A DNA stretch of 64,000 nt from Zelonia costaricensis. Lineage: Eukaryota; Euglenozoa; Kinetoplastea; Trypanosomatida; Trypanosomatidae. The stretch lies in NCBI GenBank assembly GCA_030849075.1, contig JASAOO010003540.1:1-64000 (forward strand), in the 5' to 3' direction. Below are positions 1 through 10,531 of the stretch, piece by piece (the stretch's first letter is position 1; every line of letters begins with the position of its first letter). Under the pieces are notes generated by a model. That model was not told the DNA's origin, did no database searches, and saw nothing but the letters and a program-made list of their open reading frames with translations. A program made the position numbers and the translations under genes.

Positions 1-762
1 TCGAAGTGCGTGGATGCGTGCAGGCACGTGAGAGGGAGGAGGGGCTGCGTTTGTTGCCTCGTCGTTAGCGGGTAGTTACGTTCGTTTTCTTTTTTCGTTT
101 TTTTTTTTCAGCACTGGTGTTTGCCAATTCTGGGGTGGGGGACGGGGAAGGGGGGCGTCGTGAAGGTGGCGGTGGCGGTGAGGGAGTGGCGTGCCTGCGC
201 GCTGGCGGCGGTGGGCGGGAGCGGCGGCGTTCCACTGCGGCGAGTAGGCCGTGCAGCCGTCCGGGAAGGGTGGGGAAAGAGGAAGGGGATGGGGAAAGTG
301 GTGGGGTACGGGTGAGGAGTAGCGAGGGTGCGCCTCGGCACCACCAGAGCAGCGTGCAGCACTGCTGCGCGAGCGGGGATGAGGGGGAACACCAGCGAGC
401 CGCAGACGCATCGACGATTGGGGTGCGGAAAGGTGCACGCACTGCCGGCCTGTAGTCGCACCCACACAGGCGAGTGCAGACCACCACCGCGGGGAGCAGC
501 GCCCTGCCCTTCCCTCCCTCACCCCGGCTAAAGCCCTCAGACCAATTGCCGTCACGCACGGCACTCACGTCTTCTCTTTGTGGCTTAGTGTCATCTGCCA
601 CGCACCCCTTCTCCGCGCCGCAGCCACACTCTGTGATCAAAGACGGTACGCCACCGCAACACCAAACGCACACACAAACACACGCATAAACAACCGAGAA
701 AGCGCGATGCGCTGGACAGGGCGACGACGCCGTGCCACGCTCATCGCACGCAGCAGGGCCGT
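1..762. other. Spacer 3' of the helical-repeat gene
   Basis: No convincing gene. The plus strand has a T run near 98-110 and purine-rich blocks at about 130-160 and 265-310. On the transcribed minus strand these are an A run and pyrimidine tracts, which fits a 3' untranslated region followed by the splice signal of a gene beyond the left edge. The open frames here are arginine/proline-rich and look non-coding. Confidence 0.7.
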
Positions 763-3700
763 TCAGTGGCTCGTCAGCAGGTTCAGCTGCTCCTGCTCCT
801 CGCCAGAGAGCGCGACCACCTCCTTGCTCACCGTGCGGGCGAGGGATGAGAGCTGCTGGCGGGCCATCGGGTGGAAGTTCAGCTGCGCGCCCAGCGTGTC
901 CAGCACCACCCGCGCGCTCGTCGGCTCAAGCCGCTCCTTCTCGTGCAGCGCGAGGGCGCGGGCAGCGATGGCGGCCACCAGCTCCGGCTCGTCCCAGCTC
1001 TGATCCACCGTAATCGAGCACAGCTTCACCAGGTCCGGCCCCGTAAGCTCGTCGGCGTGTCGCACCACGTACTGGACAATCGTCGAGACTTGCTCCTCCC
1101 CCACCATGCTGACGCTCATCAGCCACAGCGAGGTCAGCACCGCGGTCGCCGCCGAGGCGGACCCGAGCTTCTCGACCGACCCGGCAATGCGCGCCAGCAG
1201 TGCCGCTGCGAGGTCCTCGTGCGGCTCTTCGAGGCTGCCGTAGGCGTGCAGCAGCTGGCACTGCGCGTGCAGCGGGAACTCGTCGATCCGCTGCAGCGCC
1301 CGGCAGCCGAGCTTGTAGTAGAAGTTCTGGTTCAGCAGGCTCATTCGACTGAAGCCGCAAAGCGCCATGAGCAGGTCCGGCGCGGCGAGCTGGTCGGCGT
1401 GGATCACAAACGTGCGCGAGAAGAGGTCCAGCAGCGACTTGTCGACAAACCGAACGACGCCGAGGGCAAAGATCAGCATGCTGATGGAGCGGTAGTCCAG
1501 CGTGGCCATCATGCCGCGTCGCTTCATCCGTGCTGTGAAGACGCTGTACAAGTTCCGCTTCGTGCACAGCAGCTTGGCGAACCCGTGCAGCATGCTTGCC
1601 ACCTCGCCGCCGTCGAAGAAAAGCTCGACGTTGTCGACGGCGTAGTCGGAGAGCGCCTCGGTCATGACCTGGTGCGACAGGCGCTGACCCGCGTCCGCCA
1701 TCTCGCCCAGCCCAAACATGCACTGGCACAGCTGCGGCGGCTGCAGGTCGTCCACGACGTGCAGCAGCACGTCCACCAACCGGTTCGCCAGCCCGACGTC
1801 GAAGCCGCGACTGCCGGCAGCGGCGCAGAGAGCCGTGAAGACGTCTGGCGGGAGGCCGAGGGCGTGCCGTCCGACCGTCTCGAACACCTCTGCCGGAATG
1901 TCGGTCGTGTCGGACTCGCAGCGGGGCTGCAGCGACACGAGCCGCGCCAAGTCGTGCGGGTGCATCAGCGCGACGACGGGCCGCACGCTGGCGACGACGG
2001 CCCGCGTCTCCTCCGCCTCTGTGTCGGTAGTGCGCACCGTCAACTCCACAAGCGCCATCGCCAGCTCCACCGTCATGCCCTCGTCCAGCCTCCGCCTTGC
2101 GACGAGGTGCGTGATGACGGCACGCGGCACCTCGAGCACCCACGACGACACCGTCATGACGCTCGCGTCGAGCGCCGACAGTGCAGCCGCGACGAGCACG
2201 GCAGGCGGCACCGTCGCCCAGTCCGCTCTGCGCACGTGCAGCAGCAGGCTCGACCCAACCACGCCCGTTTCCGGCGCGTTGAGGCGGAGCTGCAGCAGTG
2301 CGAAGCGCAGCAGGGCGGCCAGCACGTCGGCGTCCGCATCCGCGCCGGCGTTGCGCAGCGGCGCGAAAAAGGCGGCCACGGCGCTGGCGATGCAGTCGAG
2401 CAGCTTCTCGTGCACCACGTCGCCGCGCTCGAGAGCCGTGAGCACGTCCCAGCAGAGCGACATGGGGAGCGGGGCCGGGGCGGCCAGCAGCTGCGACGCG
2501 ACGTGCTCGCAGGCTGACTGGGTGAGCTCCTCCACGCCGGCGAGGCGGCGGCTGCGGTTGATGCCGACAATGCTGAGGAGCGACGGCAGCGGCAGCTGCT
2601 CCAGCTGTGGCAGCAGTTGCGCCACGACCATGTCCATCAACCCCGGCTCGGCGCTCTGCGCTTGCGTGTTGGGTGCCGTCCACCGCGTCAGGCGAAGGTT
2701 GAGCACGTTGGCGAGCTCCACGAGGGACGCGACGGGAGCTGCCAGCACGCACGCCTGTAGATGCGTCGTGTCGCCCAGGCACTTCGCCAGCACCGTCCGC
2801 AGCGCCCCGCGGCGGTCGTGCCGCTCCGCCCGGATGAGCGCGACGACGCCGTCGAGCGTGAGAGAGGCAAGGCCGCTGCTGGCTAGCAACATCACAAGGC
2901 TCGACGGCACCTCCTTCACCCGCGCAAACACGTACGCCGTCTTGGCCACCTCGTCCATCGACTTCGCGTTCACGCTGGTGCTGAGCTGGAAGAGGTCCTT
3001 CTCCGACACCGCTACTCCCGCCACGACGTCGCGGTACGTCCGCTCGATGGCCGACACCGGCTGCAGCGCCTCCAGCGGCGACGAAGCGGCCTGACGGGAC
3101 TCGTGCTGCCGCAGCGCCGCCAGCGCAGCGGGGTACACATGCGCGCGTGCGTACACGTATTTCTCAAAGCCGGCACGCTGCGCCGCGGACTGCGGCCCGG
3201 CATCGTTGAGGTGGTGCACCACGGCGCTGTCGAGGGCCGTGAGCGCGACCGGGTCCTGCATGTGGAACACCTGCACCAACTCCAGCGCACGCTGCAGGTC
3301 GGCGTCGCTGACGCTGGCGGCGCCCTCGCGCTGCAGCGTGCGCACGACCGTCCACACGCCGTGCCACGCGCGCTGCACCGCCAGCGGCACGCGCGCCCCT
3401 TGCCCCGCGTCGTCCTCGCGCGCCGAGTCGTGCAGCCCGTCCAGCACGGCCCGCCGCTGCTGGGCCCAGCGGGTGTACGTGGCGGCCCATGCCATGCATA
3501 GGGGAAGGGGCCGCCCCGGAGCGCAGCGCCGCAGCGCCGCCACTCCGGCGGCTGGCGTCCGTCCGTGGAGGCGCTCGGCCAGCCGCTGCACCGCCGCAAG
3601 CCCCTCCTCCTCGCCGACGTACGCGCACACAACCGCGACGAGCTCCTCTGCAGCCGCCTCGGAGAGCGCGGCCGCCTCGGCGCCGACGCGGACGAGGTGC

Positions 3701-4116
3701 TCCGTGGCGAGCGCGTGCAGCGTCGAGTCGAAGTACCGCTGCGCCTCCACCGCCTGCTGCACCACGGCAAGAATGTCGCTGAGTCGCACGCGGGCCGCTG
3801 CCGTGGCGTGGGCGTGAAGGCGCCGCGCCAACGCGTCCGTCACGAGCATCGGCGGCGCGGCAGACCACCGCAGCGCGTTGGCGCCCTGTGCGATCATCTT
3901 CACCTCCTGCGGTGTGCAGCGCGGCAGCAGGCGCAGGCTGCGGCGGGCGAGGGCGTCAGTCGACGCCGGCCACGGCGCGGCTGCGGTGCTGGCGGACGCG
4001 CTGGGCCGCAGCTGTGCCACCGCCGCAAGGGCGAGGCAGAGCTCCTCCTTGGTGAGGGCGGCCGCCACCGGCGGGGCGGCGATGCGGTGCACGAGCTGCA
4101 CGAGAGGGGCTGACAT
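763..4116 (-). CDS. Large helical-repeat protein, unknown function (1117 aa)
   Basis: I do not recognise a named orthologue. The protein is rich in Ala and Leu and is almost wholly amphipathic helix, with repeated short helical pairs. The clearest are in the last 400 residues, for example around the motifs SMLIFALGVV and LLMALCGFSRM. This resembles the solenoid of OPR/FASTK-type or other organellar RNA-binding proteins, of which kinetoplastid mitochondria have many. I see no RAP domain, no membrane segment and no clear targeting peptide, so a mitochondrial RNA role is inference only. The ATG at 4116 (protein begins MSAPLV) is chosen. The frame runs four codons further upstream only through a TTG. 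The gene is followed by a spacer containing the left window edge and preceded by RRP44 with a 444-base gap. Coding status is strongly supported by length and codon use. Confidence 0.85.
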   Translation of the reverse strand: MSAPLVQLVHRIAAPPVAAALTKEELCLALAAVAQLRPSASASTAAAPWPASTDALARRSLRLLPRCTPQEVKMIAQGANALRWSAAPPMLVTDALARRLHAHATAAARVRLSDILAVVQQAVEAQRYFDSTLHALATEHLVRVGAEAAALSEAAAEELVAVVCAYVGEEEGLAAVQRLAERLHGRTPAAGVAALRRCAPGRPLPLCMAWAATYTRWAQQRRAVLDGLHDSAREDDAGQGARVPLAVQRAWHGVWTVVRTLQREGAASVSDADLQRALELVQVFHMQDPVALTALDSAVVHHLNDAGPQSAAQRAGFEKYVYARAHVYPAALAALRQHESRQAASSPLEALQPVSAIERTYRDVVAGVAVSEKDLFQLSTSVNAKSMDEVAKTAYVFARVKEVPSSLVMLLASSGLASLTLDGVVALIRAERHDRRGALRTVLAKCLGDTTHLQACVLAAPVASLVELANVLNLRLTRWTAPNTQAQSAEPGLMDMVVAQLLPQLEQLPLPSLLSIVGINRSRRLAGVEELTQSACEHVASQLLAAPAPLPMSLCWDVLTALERGDVVHEKLLDCIASAVAAFFAPLRNAGADADADVLAALLRFALLQLRLNAPETGVVGSSLLLHVRRADWATVPPAVLVAAALSALDASVMTVSSWVLEVPRAVITHLVARRRLDEGMTVELAMALVELTVRTTDTEAEETRAVVASVRPVVALMHPHDLARLVSLQPRCESDTTDIPAEVFETVGRHALGLPPDVFTALCAAAGSRGFDVGLANRLVDVLLHVVDDLQPPQLCQCMFGLGEMADAGQRLSHQVMTEALSDYAVDNVELFFDGGEVASMLHGFAKLLCTKRNLYSVFTARMKRRGMMATLDYRSISMLIFALGVVRFVDKSLLDLFSRTFVIHADQLAAPDLLMALCGFSRMSLLNQNFYYKLGCRALQRIDEFPLHAQCQLLHAYGSLEEPHEDLAAALLARIAGSVEKLGSASAATAVLTSLWLMSVSMVGEEQVSTIVQYVVRHADELTGPDLVKLCSITVDQSWDEPELVAAIAARALALHEKERLEPTSARVVLDTLGAQLNFHPMARQQLSSLARTVSKEVVALSGEEQEQLNLLTSH

Positions 4117-4560
4117 GGGCTGCAGCAAGGCGCTTGGGGGTGGAGGGGGTGTGGCAGCACGTTGCGGCTGCGGGCTGGCAACACTGCGTAGTGGGCTAGT
4201 GGGCAGTACCCTTGTGAGGTGTGCGAAGCAGAGGCGGCCCCAGAAGTTCAGGGCGGGAGTTCAGGTGTGCAGAGTAGAGGAGAAGAGGGAGAGACGTGCA
4301 CGGAGGCGGGGGGCGCGAGGGAGGGGGGGGGATGGCGGAGTGACACGGCCAGCGCACACGTGTCGTCGCGTGCGCCGCCGATGGACGGGCAGACGTTTAG
4401 GGGACTGTCTTGCGTGGGCATGTTACACGTTTAGCGAAATCGCGAAGAGAGGAATGAAGGAGGAGATAAGAAAGACAGAGAAAGGATGCGCACTGGCGGC
4501 GGCGGCGGCAACGCCTGCCGACAGGTGCTGCGTCCTTTCCCGTTTGGTGCAGTGCGCGGC
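4117..4560. other. Spacer between RRP44 and the helical-repeat gene
   Basis: No gene. Purine-rich plus-strand tracts at 4271-4294 and about 4300-4338 are pyrimidine tracts on the transcribed strand, suitable as the trans-splice signal for the downstream gene starting at 4116. A CT at 4211-4212, which is AG on the minus strand, is one candidate acceptor. Confidence 0.6.
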
Positions 4561-7560
4561 CTACACCGGCGCCTCAGGCACCGCGTCGTCGCTGCCGTCG
4601 GCCCTGAAGCGCTTGAGCGTCGGCTCCGCAGGGGCGCTGGCGCTGCCGGCTGCTGGCGTGGACGACGCAGTCGAGGCGGCGCGCGCTGTCTTGGTTGCGT
4701 CCTTGGCCGCATCGTCAGCGCCGTCCTCGATGGCGTCGTACGCCTCGTCGTCTGCAACCAGCACGCCGCCCTCCTCGCCCTCCCGCATCATGCCAATCAG
4801 GCGGAAGACGAGCTTCGTGCGCATCACGTCACCCTGCCGCTTCAGCTGGATGCCAACCTTGACCTTCTCGAGCAGCCCCGGCACCTTCTCCAGCTGCTCG
4901 CGCGGGATGCGGCTCTCCTGGCCGTACTTGGGCACCAGCACAAAGACGTGCGTCTCCGACACGCGCACGACGTAGCCATCCTCGTCCGGGATTTTGCCGT
5001 CCGCAAAGTTGCGGAGGTAGAAGCCGGTGAAGAGGTTCTGCGAGTCGCGGCCGGCGCGCTGCGCCTGCTCGTGGCGATAGTTGATGTTCGCCGCGATGCC
5101 CTCCATCCGCTCCGTGTCCATGTGCTGCTCACTCACGCTCGCGATGCCGAGGGCTGCGGCGAGCTGGCGGTGCACAATGACATCGGCATAGCGGCGGATA
5201 GGCGACGTGAAGTGCGTGTAGATGGGCATGGCCAGACCGAAGTGGTAGAACTCGTCCTTGGGGATGCCGCCACTCGAGAAGTACTGCGCCTGCCGCAGGC
5301 ACCGCGTCGTGAGAATGCGGATGAGCTTGTTGAAGTACGGGTCCTGCAGGTCCTCGCACTTGTCCAGCGACTTGTTCAGCGTCAGCGACGTCGTGTCGTC
5401 GAGGCGGACGTGCAGCTTACCCTCCAGTGCCTCGTTGAGGGTATCGAAGGCGCCTTCGGCCGGCCGCTCGTGCCGGCGCAGCAGCGTCCACTGCGGGTAC
5501 GATTCGTACACCTTGGTCGCCGCCGCCGCGTTGGCGTACAGCATCCACTCCTCAATCATCGAGTTCGCCTCGAACGTCTGGTACACCTGCATGTCGGTCG
5601 GGTTCACGTGCTCGTTGTCCACCTTGAACTTGAACTCTTGCGAGGCCAGGAACAGCGCGCCGTCCTTCTCGCGCTGCGCCTTGAAGTGCTTGCTGAGCCG
5701 CATCAGCTCGCGCAGGGAGACGGCGACGTCGGACGCGTCGGTCGGGTCGTCGATCATACGCTGTGCGTCGCCGTAGTAGAGCGCGCCGCGCGAGCGGATG
5801 ATAGTTTTGCCGAACCAGTCCCGCACCACGTTGAGGTTCTCGTCGAACTCCCACAGAATCGAAAACGCGTAGCGGTCCTCTGCCTCGACGAGGGAGCAGA
5901 GGTTCTCGGTCAAGAGCTGCGGCAGCATGTTGATGCGCCGGTCGACGAGGTACACACTCGTGCTCCGCTTTGCCGCCTCCTCATCCATGGCGGTGCTCTC
6001 GTGCAGAAAGTGCGTCACGTCAGCGATGTGCACGCCGACCTCGAGGTGGTTGCCGTTGACGACTCGACAGTGCAGGGCGTCGTCGATGTCGCGGCAGTTG
6101 AGGGGGTCGACGCTGACGACGCACAGGTCGCGCAGGTCGAGCCGCCGCGCCTCCTCGTCGCGCGTCACGGCCCACTGCCCCTTGGGCAGGCAGTCGTACA
6201 CCGCCTCGCTGAAGTCGTAGTGCGGGACGTCGTTCTCGAGCAGAATGACGGTCGCCTCCGTGTCGTGGTCGCCGATTTTGCCAAGCACCTCGACGTAGTG
6301 GCCGACGGGGAAGCTGCTGTAGAGGGGCCAGTCGTCGATGACAACGCTCAGCCGCTTGTCCATGAGGTCCTGCACGTGCCGGGTGGTGATGCGGATGCGG
6401 GGAATGCGGTTGCTCTTAGGCTGGAAAAGGATGGAGACGTTGCCCGATGTGCTGGACTTCACCCGCTCCAGCTCCGCCTCGTCGAGGCTGCCGCAGAAGG
6501 GACGGCGACTCGAGGACAGGAGCCCAACGACGCGGGCGGCAGGACTGAAGCCCGCCTTCACGGCGGCCTCCTCGCTGGTCGACTCGGGCAGCGCCGCCAC
6601 CCCCTTCGGCCCGCGCCACTCCGAGACGGGCAGCAGCTGCACGGCGACCACGTCGTCGTGGATGGCGCGGTTCATGTTGGCGCGGCCCGGGATGACGACG
6701 CGCTGGAAGGCGTGCCCGTCGAACTTGCCACGGATCTCGCCAAAGAAGCAGCTCGTCTCGCTGACGCGCAGCTTGCCCTTGAGCAGGCTGCCGTCCTGCA
6801 CGCCGGCGTCGAGGGCGGCGGGGCTGCGGTACGGCGTGAAGAGCTGCCGCGTCGACGGCGACTCCTTCATCCCTTCAGGCTCCTCGAACTGCACCTTCTC
6901 CAGCAGGTCCGAGTCGTCGGCGATGGTCTGCCGGATGTACTCCCGCAGCGACAGGCAGCGCAGGTTGCGCACCTTCTGCGCCTCCTCCGAGGCGTCCATC
7001 GCCTGCTTGAAGGCACGGTCGTGCGACACCACCGCTACACCGCCGCCGCCGCTGCTAGTCGATGCGTCGGCCGAGCCCGGGAAGGCGGCGGCGACGTGGC
7101 GCGCGTACCACTGCGCCGCCACACGAATGGCCCGGTCGTTGAAGTCGTTGGGCGACTCCTCCGGCTTGCGCATGCAGTGTGTCTGCTCGTGGCGGTCGTT
7201 GGCGAACACGTAGCACTGCTTCTTGTCGTCGCCGAGCAGCCGCTGCAGGCGGGCGTACATGGCCTTGTTGCGGTTCTGCACCTCGCTCATGACGGTCGTG
7301 AGAAGGATGATGTTCTGCACGCGCGCGTCCTCGACGGCGTTCATGTTGTGCAGCACGATGTTTGTGTCGGGGACGATGATGGGCGCCGTCGGCGCGATGC
7401 ACGGGCCGCGCACCCCCGCGACGGCCGTTTTGGCGCAGAGCGGGCAGTCGATGATGCCGCAGCCGATGTCCTTGCGCGTCACGATGCCGCCGCTGGTTCC
7501 GCTCAGCGTGCCCACGTTGTTGCGCACATTGTGCACCGCCGCCCGCTTCTTGGTGAACAT
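4561..7560 (-). CDS. RRP44: Exosome exonuclease/endonuclease RRP44 (DIS3)
   Basis: This 999-residue protein has the full DIS3 layout. A CR3-type cysteine motif (C34-x4-C39-x2-C42) precedes a PIN domain (about 60-215) that keeps the acidic set expected for endonuclease activity: D65 in VPDTNIVLH, E93 in MSEVQNRN, and later Asp residues in NDFNDRAIR and VVSHDRAF. Cold-shock domains follow, then the RNB 3'-5' exonuclease domain with the Mg-binding cluster D485, D491, D493 and D494 (CRDIDDAL), then a C-terminal S1 domain near 850-930. Family knowledge: DIS3 degrades and trims nuclear and cytoplasmic RNA, including 5.8S rRNA precursors. In T. brucei, RRP44 has been reported not to co-purify stably with the exosome core. 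The ATG at 7560 (MFTKKR) is chosen; an upstream extension of 20 proline-rich residues looks like leader. The C-terminal 70 residues are low complexity. Confidence 0.97.
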   Translation of the reverse strand: MFTKKRAAVHNVRNNVGTLSGTSGGIVTRKDIGCGIIDCPLCAKTAVAGVRGPCIAPTAPIIVPDTNIVLHNMNAVEDARVQNIILLTTVMSEVQNRNKAMYARLQRLLGDDKKQCYVFANDRHEQTHCMRKPEESPNDFNDRAIRVAAQWYARHVAAAFPGSADASTSSGGGGVAVVSHDRAFKQAMDASEEAQKVRNLRCLSLREYIRQTIADDSDLLEKVQFEEPEGMKESPSTRQLFTPYRSPAALDAGVQDGSLLKGKLRVSETSCFFGEIRGKFDGHAFQRVVIPGRANMNRAIHDDVVAVQLLPVSEWRGPKGVAALPESTSEEAAVKAGFSPAARVVGLLSSSRRPFCGSLDEAELERVKSSTSGNVSILFQPKSNRIPRIRITTRHVQDLMDKRLSVVIDDWPLYSSFPVGHYVEVLGKIGDHDTEATVILLENDVPHYDFSEAVYDCLPKGQWAVTRDEEARRLDLRDLCVVSVDPLNCRDIDDALHCRVVNGNHLEVGVHIADVTHFLHESTAMDEEAAKRSTSVYLVDRRINMLPQLLTENLCSLVEAEDRYAFSILWEFDENLNVVRDWFGKTIIRSRGALYYGDAQRMIDDPTDASDVAVSLRELMRLSKHFKAQREKDGALFLASQEFKFKVDNEHVNPTDMQVYQTFEANSMIEEWMLYANAAAATKVYESYPQWTLLRRHERPAEGAFDTLNEALEGKLHVRLDDTTSLTLNKSLDKCEDLQDPYFNKLIRILTTRCLRQAQYFSSGGIPKDEFYHFGLAMPIYTHFTSPIRRYADVIVHRQLAAALGIASVSEQHMDTERMEGIAANINYRHEQAQRAGRDSQNLFTGFYLRNFADGKIPDEDGYVVRVSETHVFVLVPKYGQESRIPREQLEKVPGLLEKVKVGIQLKRQGDVMRTKLVFRLIGMMREGEEGGVLVADDEAYDAIEDGADDAAKDATKTARAASTASSTPAAGSASAPAEPTLKRFRADGSDDAVPEAPV

Positions 7561-8163
7561 CAGCACGCAGTGCCCATGCACGGGAGAGGGAGGAGGGGGG
7601 AGGCAGGGGCGAGCGAGCACAAGAGCAGGCAGGGAAGCACTGTATCAAGAGGAGGTGATGTGTGTGTGTGTGTGTCTGTTGAGGCAACCGCCACGGGGAG
7701 ATGGAAAAAGGTCTACGTGTGTGAAGTATGTGCCGGGAGTCGGTGTGAGGTGGAGAGAGATGATGTTGAGCAGCCGTGTTGAGTGCACAAGCGCACTGGG
7801 CTGGCACGGGAGAAACGAAGGGAGGGGAGAGAGAGGCAAGGTAGAAAGTGGGGCGCGCAGAGCCAGGGAGGACTGCGCAAGAGAGTGCGCTGCCGCCGCA
7901 CATCAGCCGCCGAAGGGGATCGGCAGCTAATTACGGGAGAGGAGGAGGAGGCGGTTAAAGGAAAGCAGACAGGCAGTGAAGCGGTCGAGTTGTCGGCTTA
8001 GGGTGGCTGCCGTGCTACAGCGAATCAAACGACCAAGGGACGCAGCGCGCACAGCGGCAACGAGGCCAAATGTGAAGAATACGCGCTTCTGTGGGTGGTC
8101 TGACGCACACACGCGCACAGCGACACCCCGGCGACCCGTCGGTCCCTCTTTCCACCTGCGCCG
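7561..8163. other. Spacer upstream of RRP44
   Basis: No gene. A purine block at 7582-7611 lies just upstream of the RRP44 start, and a short TG run sits near 7659-7676. A CT at 7640-7641 (minus AG) with purines to its right is a possible splice acceptor. A T-run-free, GA-rich stretch continues to about 7975. Confidence 0.6.
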
Positions 8164-9192
8164 TTACGTGCGGAGCGGCAGCAGCGCCTCTGCGCGCTCC
8201 TGGACAGCGGACACGAACGCAGAGCAGCGCGCCAGCGCTTCCTCGACGGCACTTGCGACGCCGTCGATGCCGTCAGCATCGCTCGAGGCGGCCGCGGGAG
8301 CCGCGGCGTCGTTGCAGCCCGCGATGAAGAGCTGCACCGACTGCGGCGCTGCGGCAGGGGCGGCGCGCGGAAACAGTGGCGTGTTGGGGAGGGCGCACGT
8401 AACCCACGCCGTCACCCCGACCTCAACCGACTTGTGCAGCAGCCGCGCCGTGCTGCTCGACTCCTCCGGCAGGGCCAGGGCCAGCGACGCCGGCGGCACG
8501 CCCACCGCATAGGCCGTCTTGGCGGCCGTCTCGAGCCAGCGCGGCGTCAGGCCGCACACGGCGGACTCCCAGAGAACGCCCTCGCAGCCGCCCGCCTGGC
8601 GCAGGAGCTGGCTCGTGTAGTCGGCCACGCGGATGGGTGGAACGTTGGTGCCCTCGTACGCGCACGTCAGAGCCCCCCGCACCCACGCCCGCCACCGCGC
8701 CCCGTCGCCGTCGTCGGCGGCGTCCATCAGCGCCGGCAGTGACGCCGCGTAGAAGTCGTCCGCGGCGACGTGGAAGTCCATCTGCGCCACCAGCGGCCCC
8801 GCAGGCACGGGCACGCAGAGGTTGGCGCGGTAGGCACGCGGAAGCTGTTGAGCGCCGCCGCCGCCGCGCAGCACCCGAGTCGCGTCGTGCGCCGCGATGA
8901 GTGTCACGAGGCGTCGCTCCGCTAGCGCCGCGTCCCACGCCGGCCACAGCCACGGGCCGCCCGCGTTGCGGCGCGCCTCCACGTGGTGAACCAGGGAGGC
9001 GGGCACGAGTACCTCCGTGGCCCCACCCAGGGTGAGGGCGCCGGCGACGATGTCCACCGCGAAGTCTGCCAGCGGGTTTGTCCACGCCGACTGACCGGCG
9101 CGCCGCATCGCCGCCCGCAACGCACACGGTGCACACTCGAGCACGGCAACCTGTTGCGCCGTCGCGCTCAGCGGAAGCATCGCCGAGGACAT
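8164..9192 (-). CDS. Hypothetical protein (342 aa)
   Basis: I do not recognise the family. It is a soluble, Ala/Leu-rich protein of mixed helix and strand without membrane segments, cysteine motifs or obvious nucleotide-binding loops. The middle (about 40-180) has well-ordered hydrophobic patterns such as LVTLIAAHDATRVL and VAQMDFHVAADDFY. A glycine stretch near the latter is probably a loop. The C-terminal 50 residues are Ala/Ser/Asp-rich and then helical. The ATG at 9192 (MSSAML) is preferred over a 41-residue upstream extension that is Pro/Ser/Arg-rich and looks like translated leader. Coding status is supported by the length of the open frame, GC-rich third positions and the collinear position in the gene array. 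Confidence 0.75.
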   Translation of the reverse strand: MSSAMLPLSATAQQVAVLECAPCALRAAMRRAGQSAWTNPLADFAVDIVAGALTLGGATEVLVPASLVHHVEARRNAGGPWLWPAWDAALAERRLVTLIAAHDATRVLRGGGGAQQLPRAYRANLCVPVPAGPLVAQMDFHVAADDFYAASLPALMDAADDGDGARWRAWVRGALTCAYEGTNVPPIRVADYTSQLLRQAGGCEGVLWESAVCGLTPRWLETAAKTAYAVGVPPASLALALPEESSSTARLLHKSVEVGVTAWVTCALPNTPLFPRAAPAAAPQSVQLFIAGCNDAAAPAAASSDADGIDGVASAVEEALARCSAFVSAVQERAEALLPLRT

Positions 9193-10531
9193 GCGAAGTC
9201 GGCTCTGCCCGCGATGGAGCAGCAGCGAAGGGCGGAGGAAGGAGGGGGTCCTGGAGTCCACGAGCGGTGGGAGAGGGCAGACCCTACAGAGTGCGTGCGC
9301 CGAGTAGCTACACAATAACGCTCAGCCACCAGGGCCGCTCTTGTCGGTCTCCGTGCACTGCAACACCGGCAACGTCTGCGGTGGTGCGCACATGCACGAT
9401 ATGTGGACCTTGAGCGGAAGAAGAGCGGAGGGTGGAGAGGGGGGGGGGGTGACCGCACCGGGGCGCAACGAGGCAGGGAGGAGAAAAGCGAACAGGGACG
9501 GGACGGGACAGGACAGGAGGGGGCAATGAGTAGGGCGGCAAGGGGCCGCGTCGTTATGCAATCAAGGCTCTGCGTGGCGTGCCACCGAGAGCTTCCTCTC
9601 GAAAAAGGAAGCCAAGGAAGGAAGCCGTCCAGTGCCACGCGGGCTCTCTTCACGGGGAGGGTGCCACTCGTTGCGGCGAATGCGCAGCAAGTGGCCGTGA
9701 GCTGCGGTGCATCTCGCGCGTCCTCTCTGGACACGGGGGTTGAACCGCCGAGGTTCGCCAAGTCGGAGGTGCGTTGGCGTGTACGCGTGCCATGTGCCGT
9801 AGCCGCCCCTTTTTTGTTTTCATTCGCTGCTCAAGTCCGCACGGGTTGCGTGAGTGGGTGGGGAGAGAGAAGGAAGGAAGGGGAGGGGGAGGGGGAGGCT
9901 GCGGCATCGCAGCGGGAACAGACGCGCACGCGCACGCGTTGAGACGAAACAACAAAAAAAAAACGGAGAAGCCGCGCGGCAACGCACCGATCCACGGCAC
10001 ACACGCGAGTGGCAACAACGACAACACGCAGCGAAGGGGCAACCGAGAGGGGGGCGTAACAGACCCGTCCGCTGCGGCGGCCAGCTTCCGCTCTCTCACT
10101 CTCCTCATTAGCATCCAGCTCCCATCGCAGCACGTCCCACACGCGGAGACGGGGGAGCGTTAACACAAAACACAGCGCCCAGCGGGGTCGGTGTGAGAGC
10201 GCAACCAGGCACACGCCCCAACAAGAACAACGACACAGACCACGGAGATGCGAGCCTGCAAGCGCCACTGCAAAGCGGAGCTGCCGTTAAGAGCCAACAA
10301 CAGCCCGTCTCATCAATCAGTGACGCCAGCTGCATCGTATGAAAAGACGGAGGACTCACTGCACAAACGGGGAGGCGGGGCGGGGACGTCCCCACCAGGC
10401 GGGTCGAGCGACCACAAACGCGCACCCCCAGTCCCCCCGCCCCCCGGCACCTTTGGCGCCATCAAGCGGCGCGCCACCTCTTTGCCGTCTCCCCCACGGT
10501 TAAAGCACACCCATACACACACACACCGCCC
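9193..10531. other. Spacer, 1.3 kb
   Basis: No convincing gene. Plus-strand purine blocks (9425-9530, including a GGGAC/GGACA tandem near 9497-9520, and 9855-9900) give pyrimidine tracts on the transcribed strand. The right end carries a CA-rich stretch at 10506-10529 just before the stop codon of the next gene. Confidence 0.65.

Noticed and set aside
871..2517. Plus-strand open frame of 548 codons opposite the helical-repeat gene
   Set aside because: It is a shadow of the minus-strand gene, rich in Arg, Gln, His and Val as expected for the antisense of a GC3-rich frame.
4486..7782. Plus-strand open frame of 1098 codons opposite RRP44
   Set aside because: RRP44 on the minus strand is certain. 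The plus frame is an antisense artefact of third-position GC bias.
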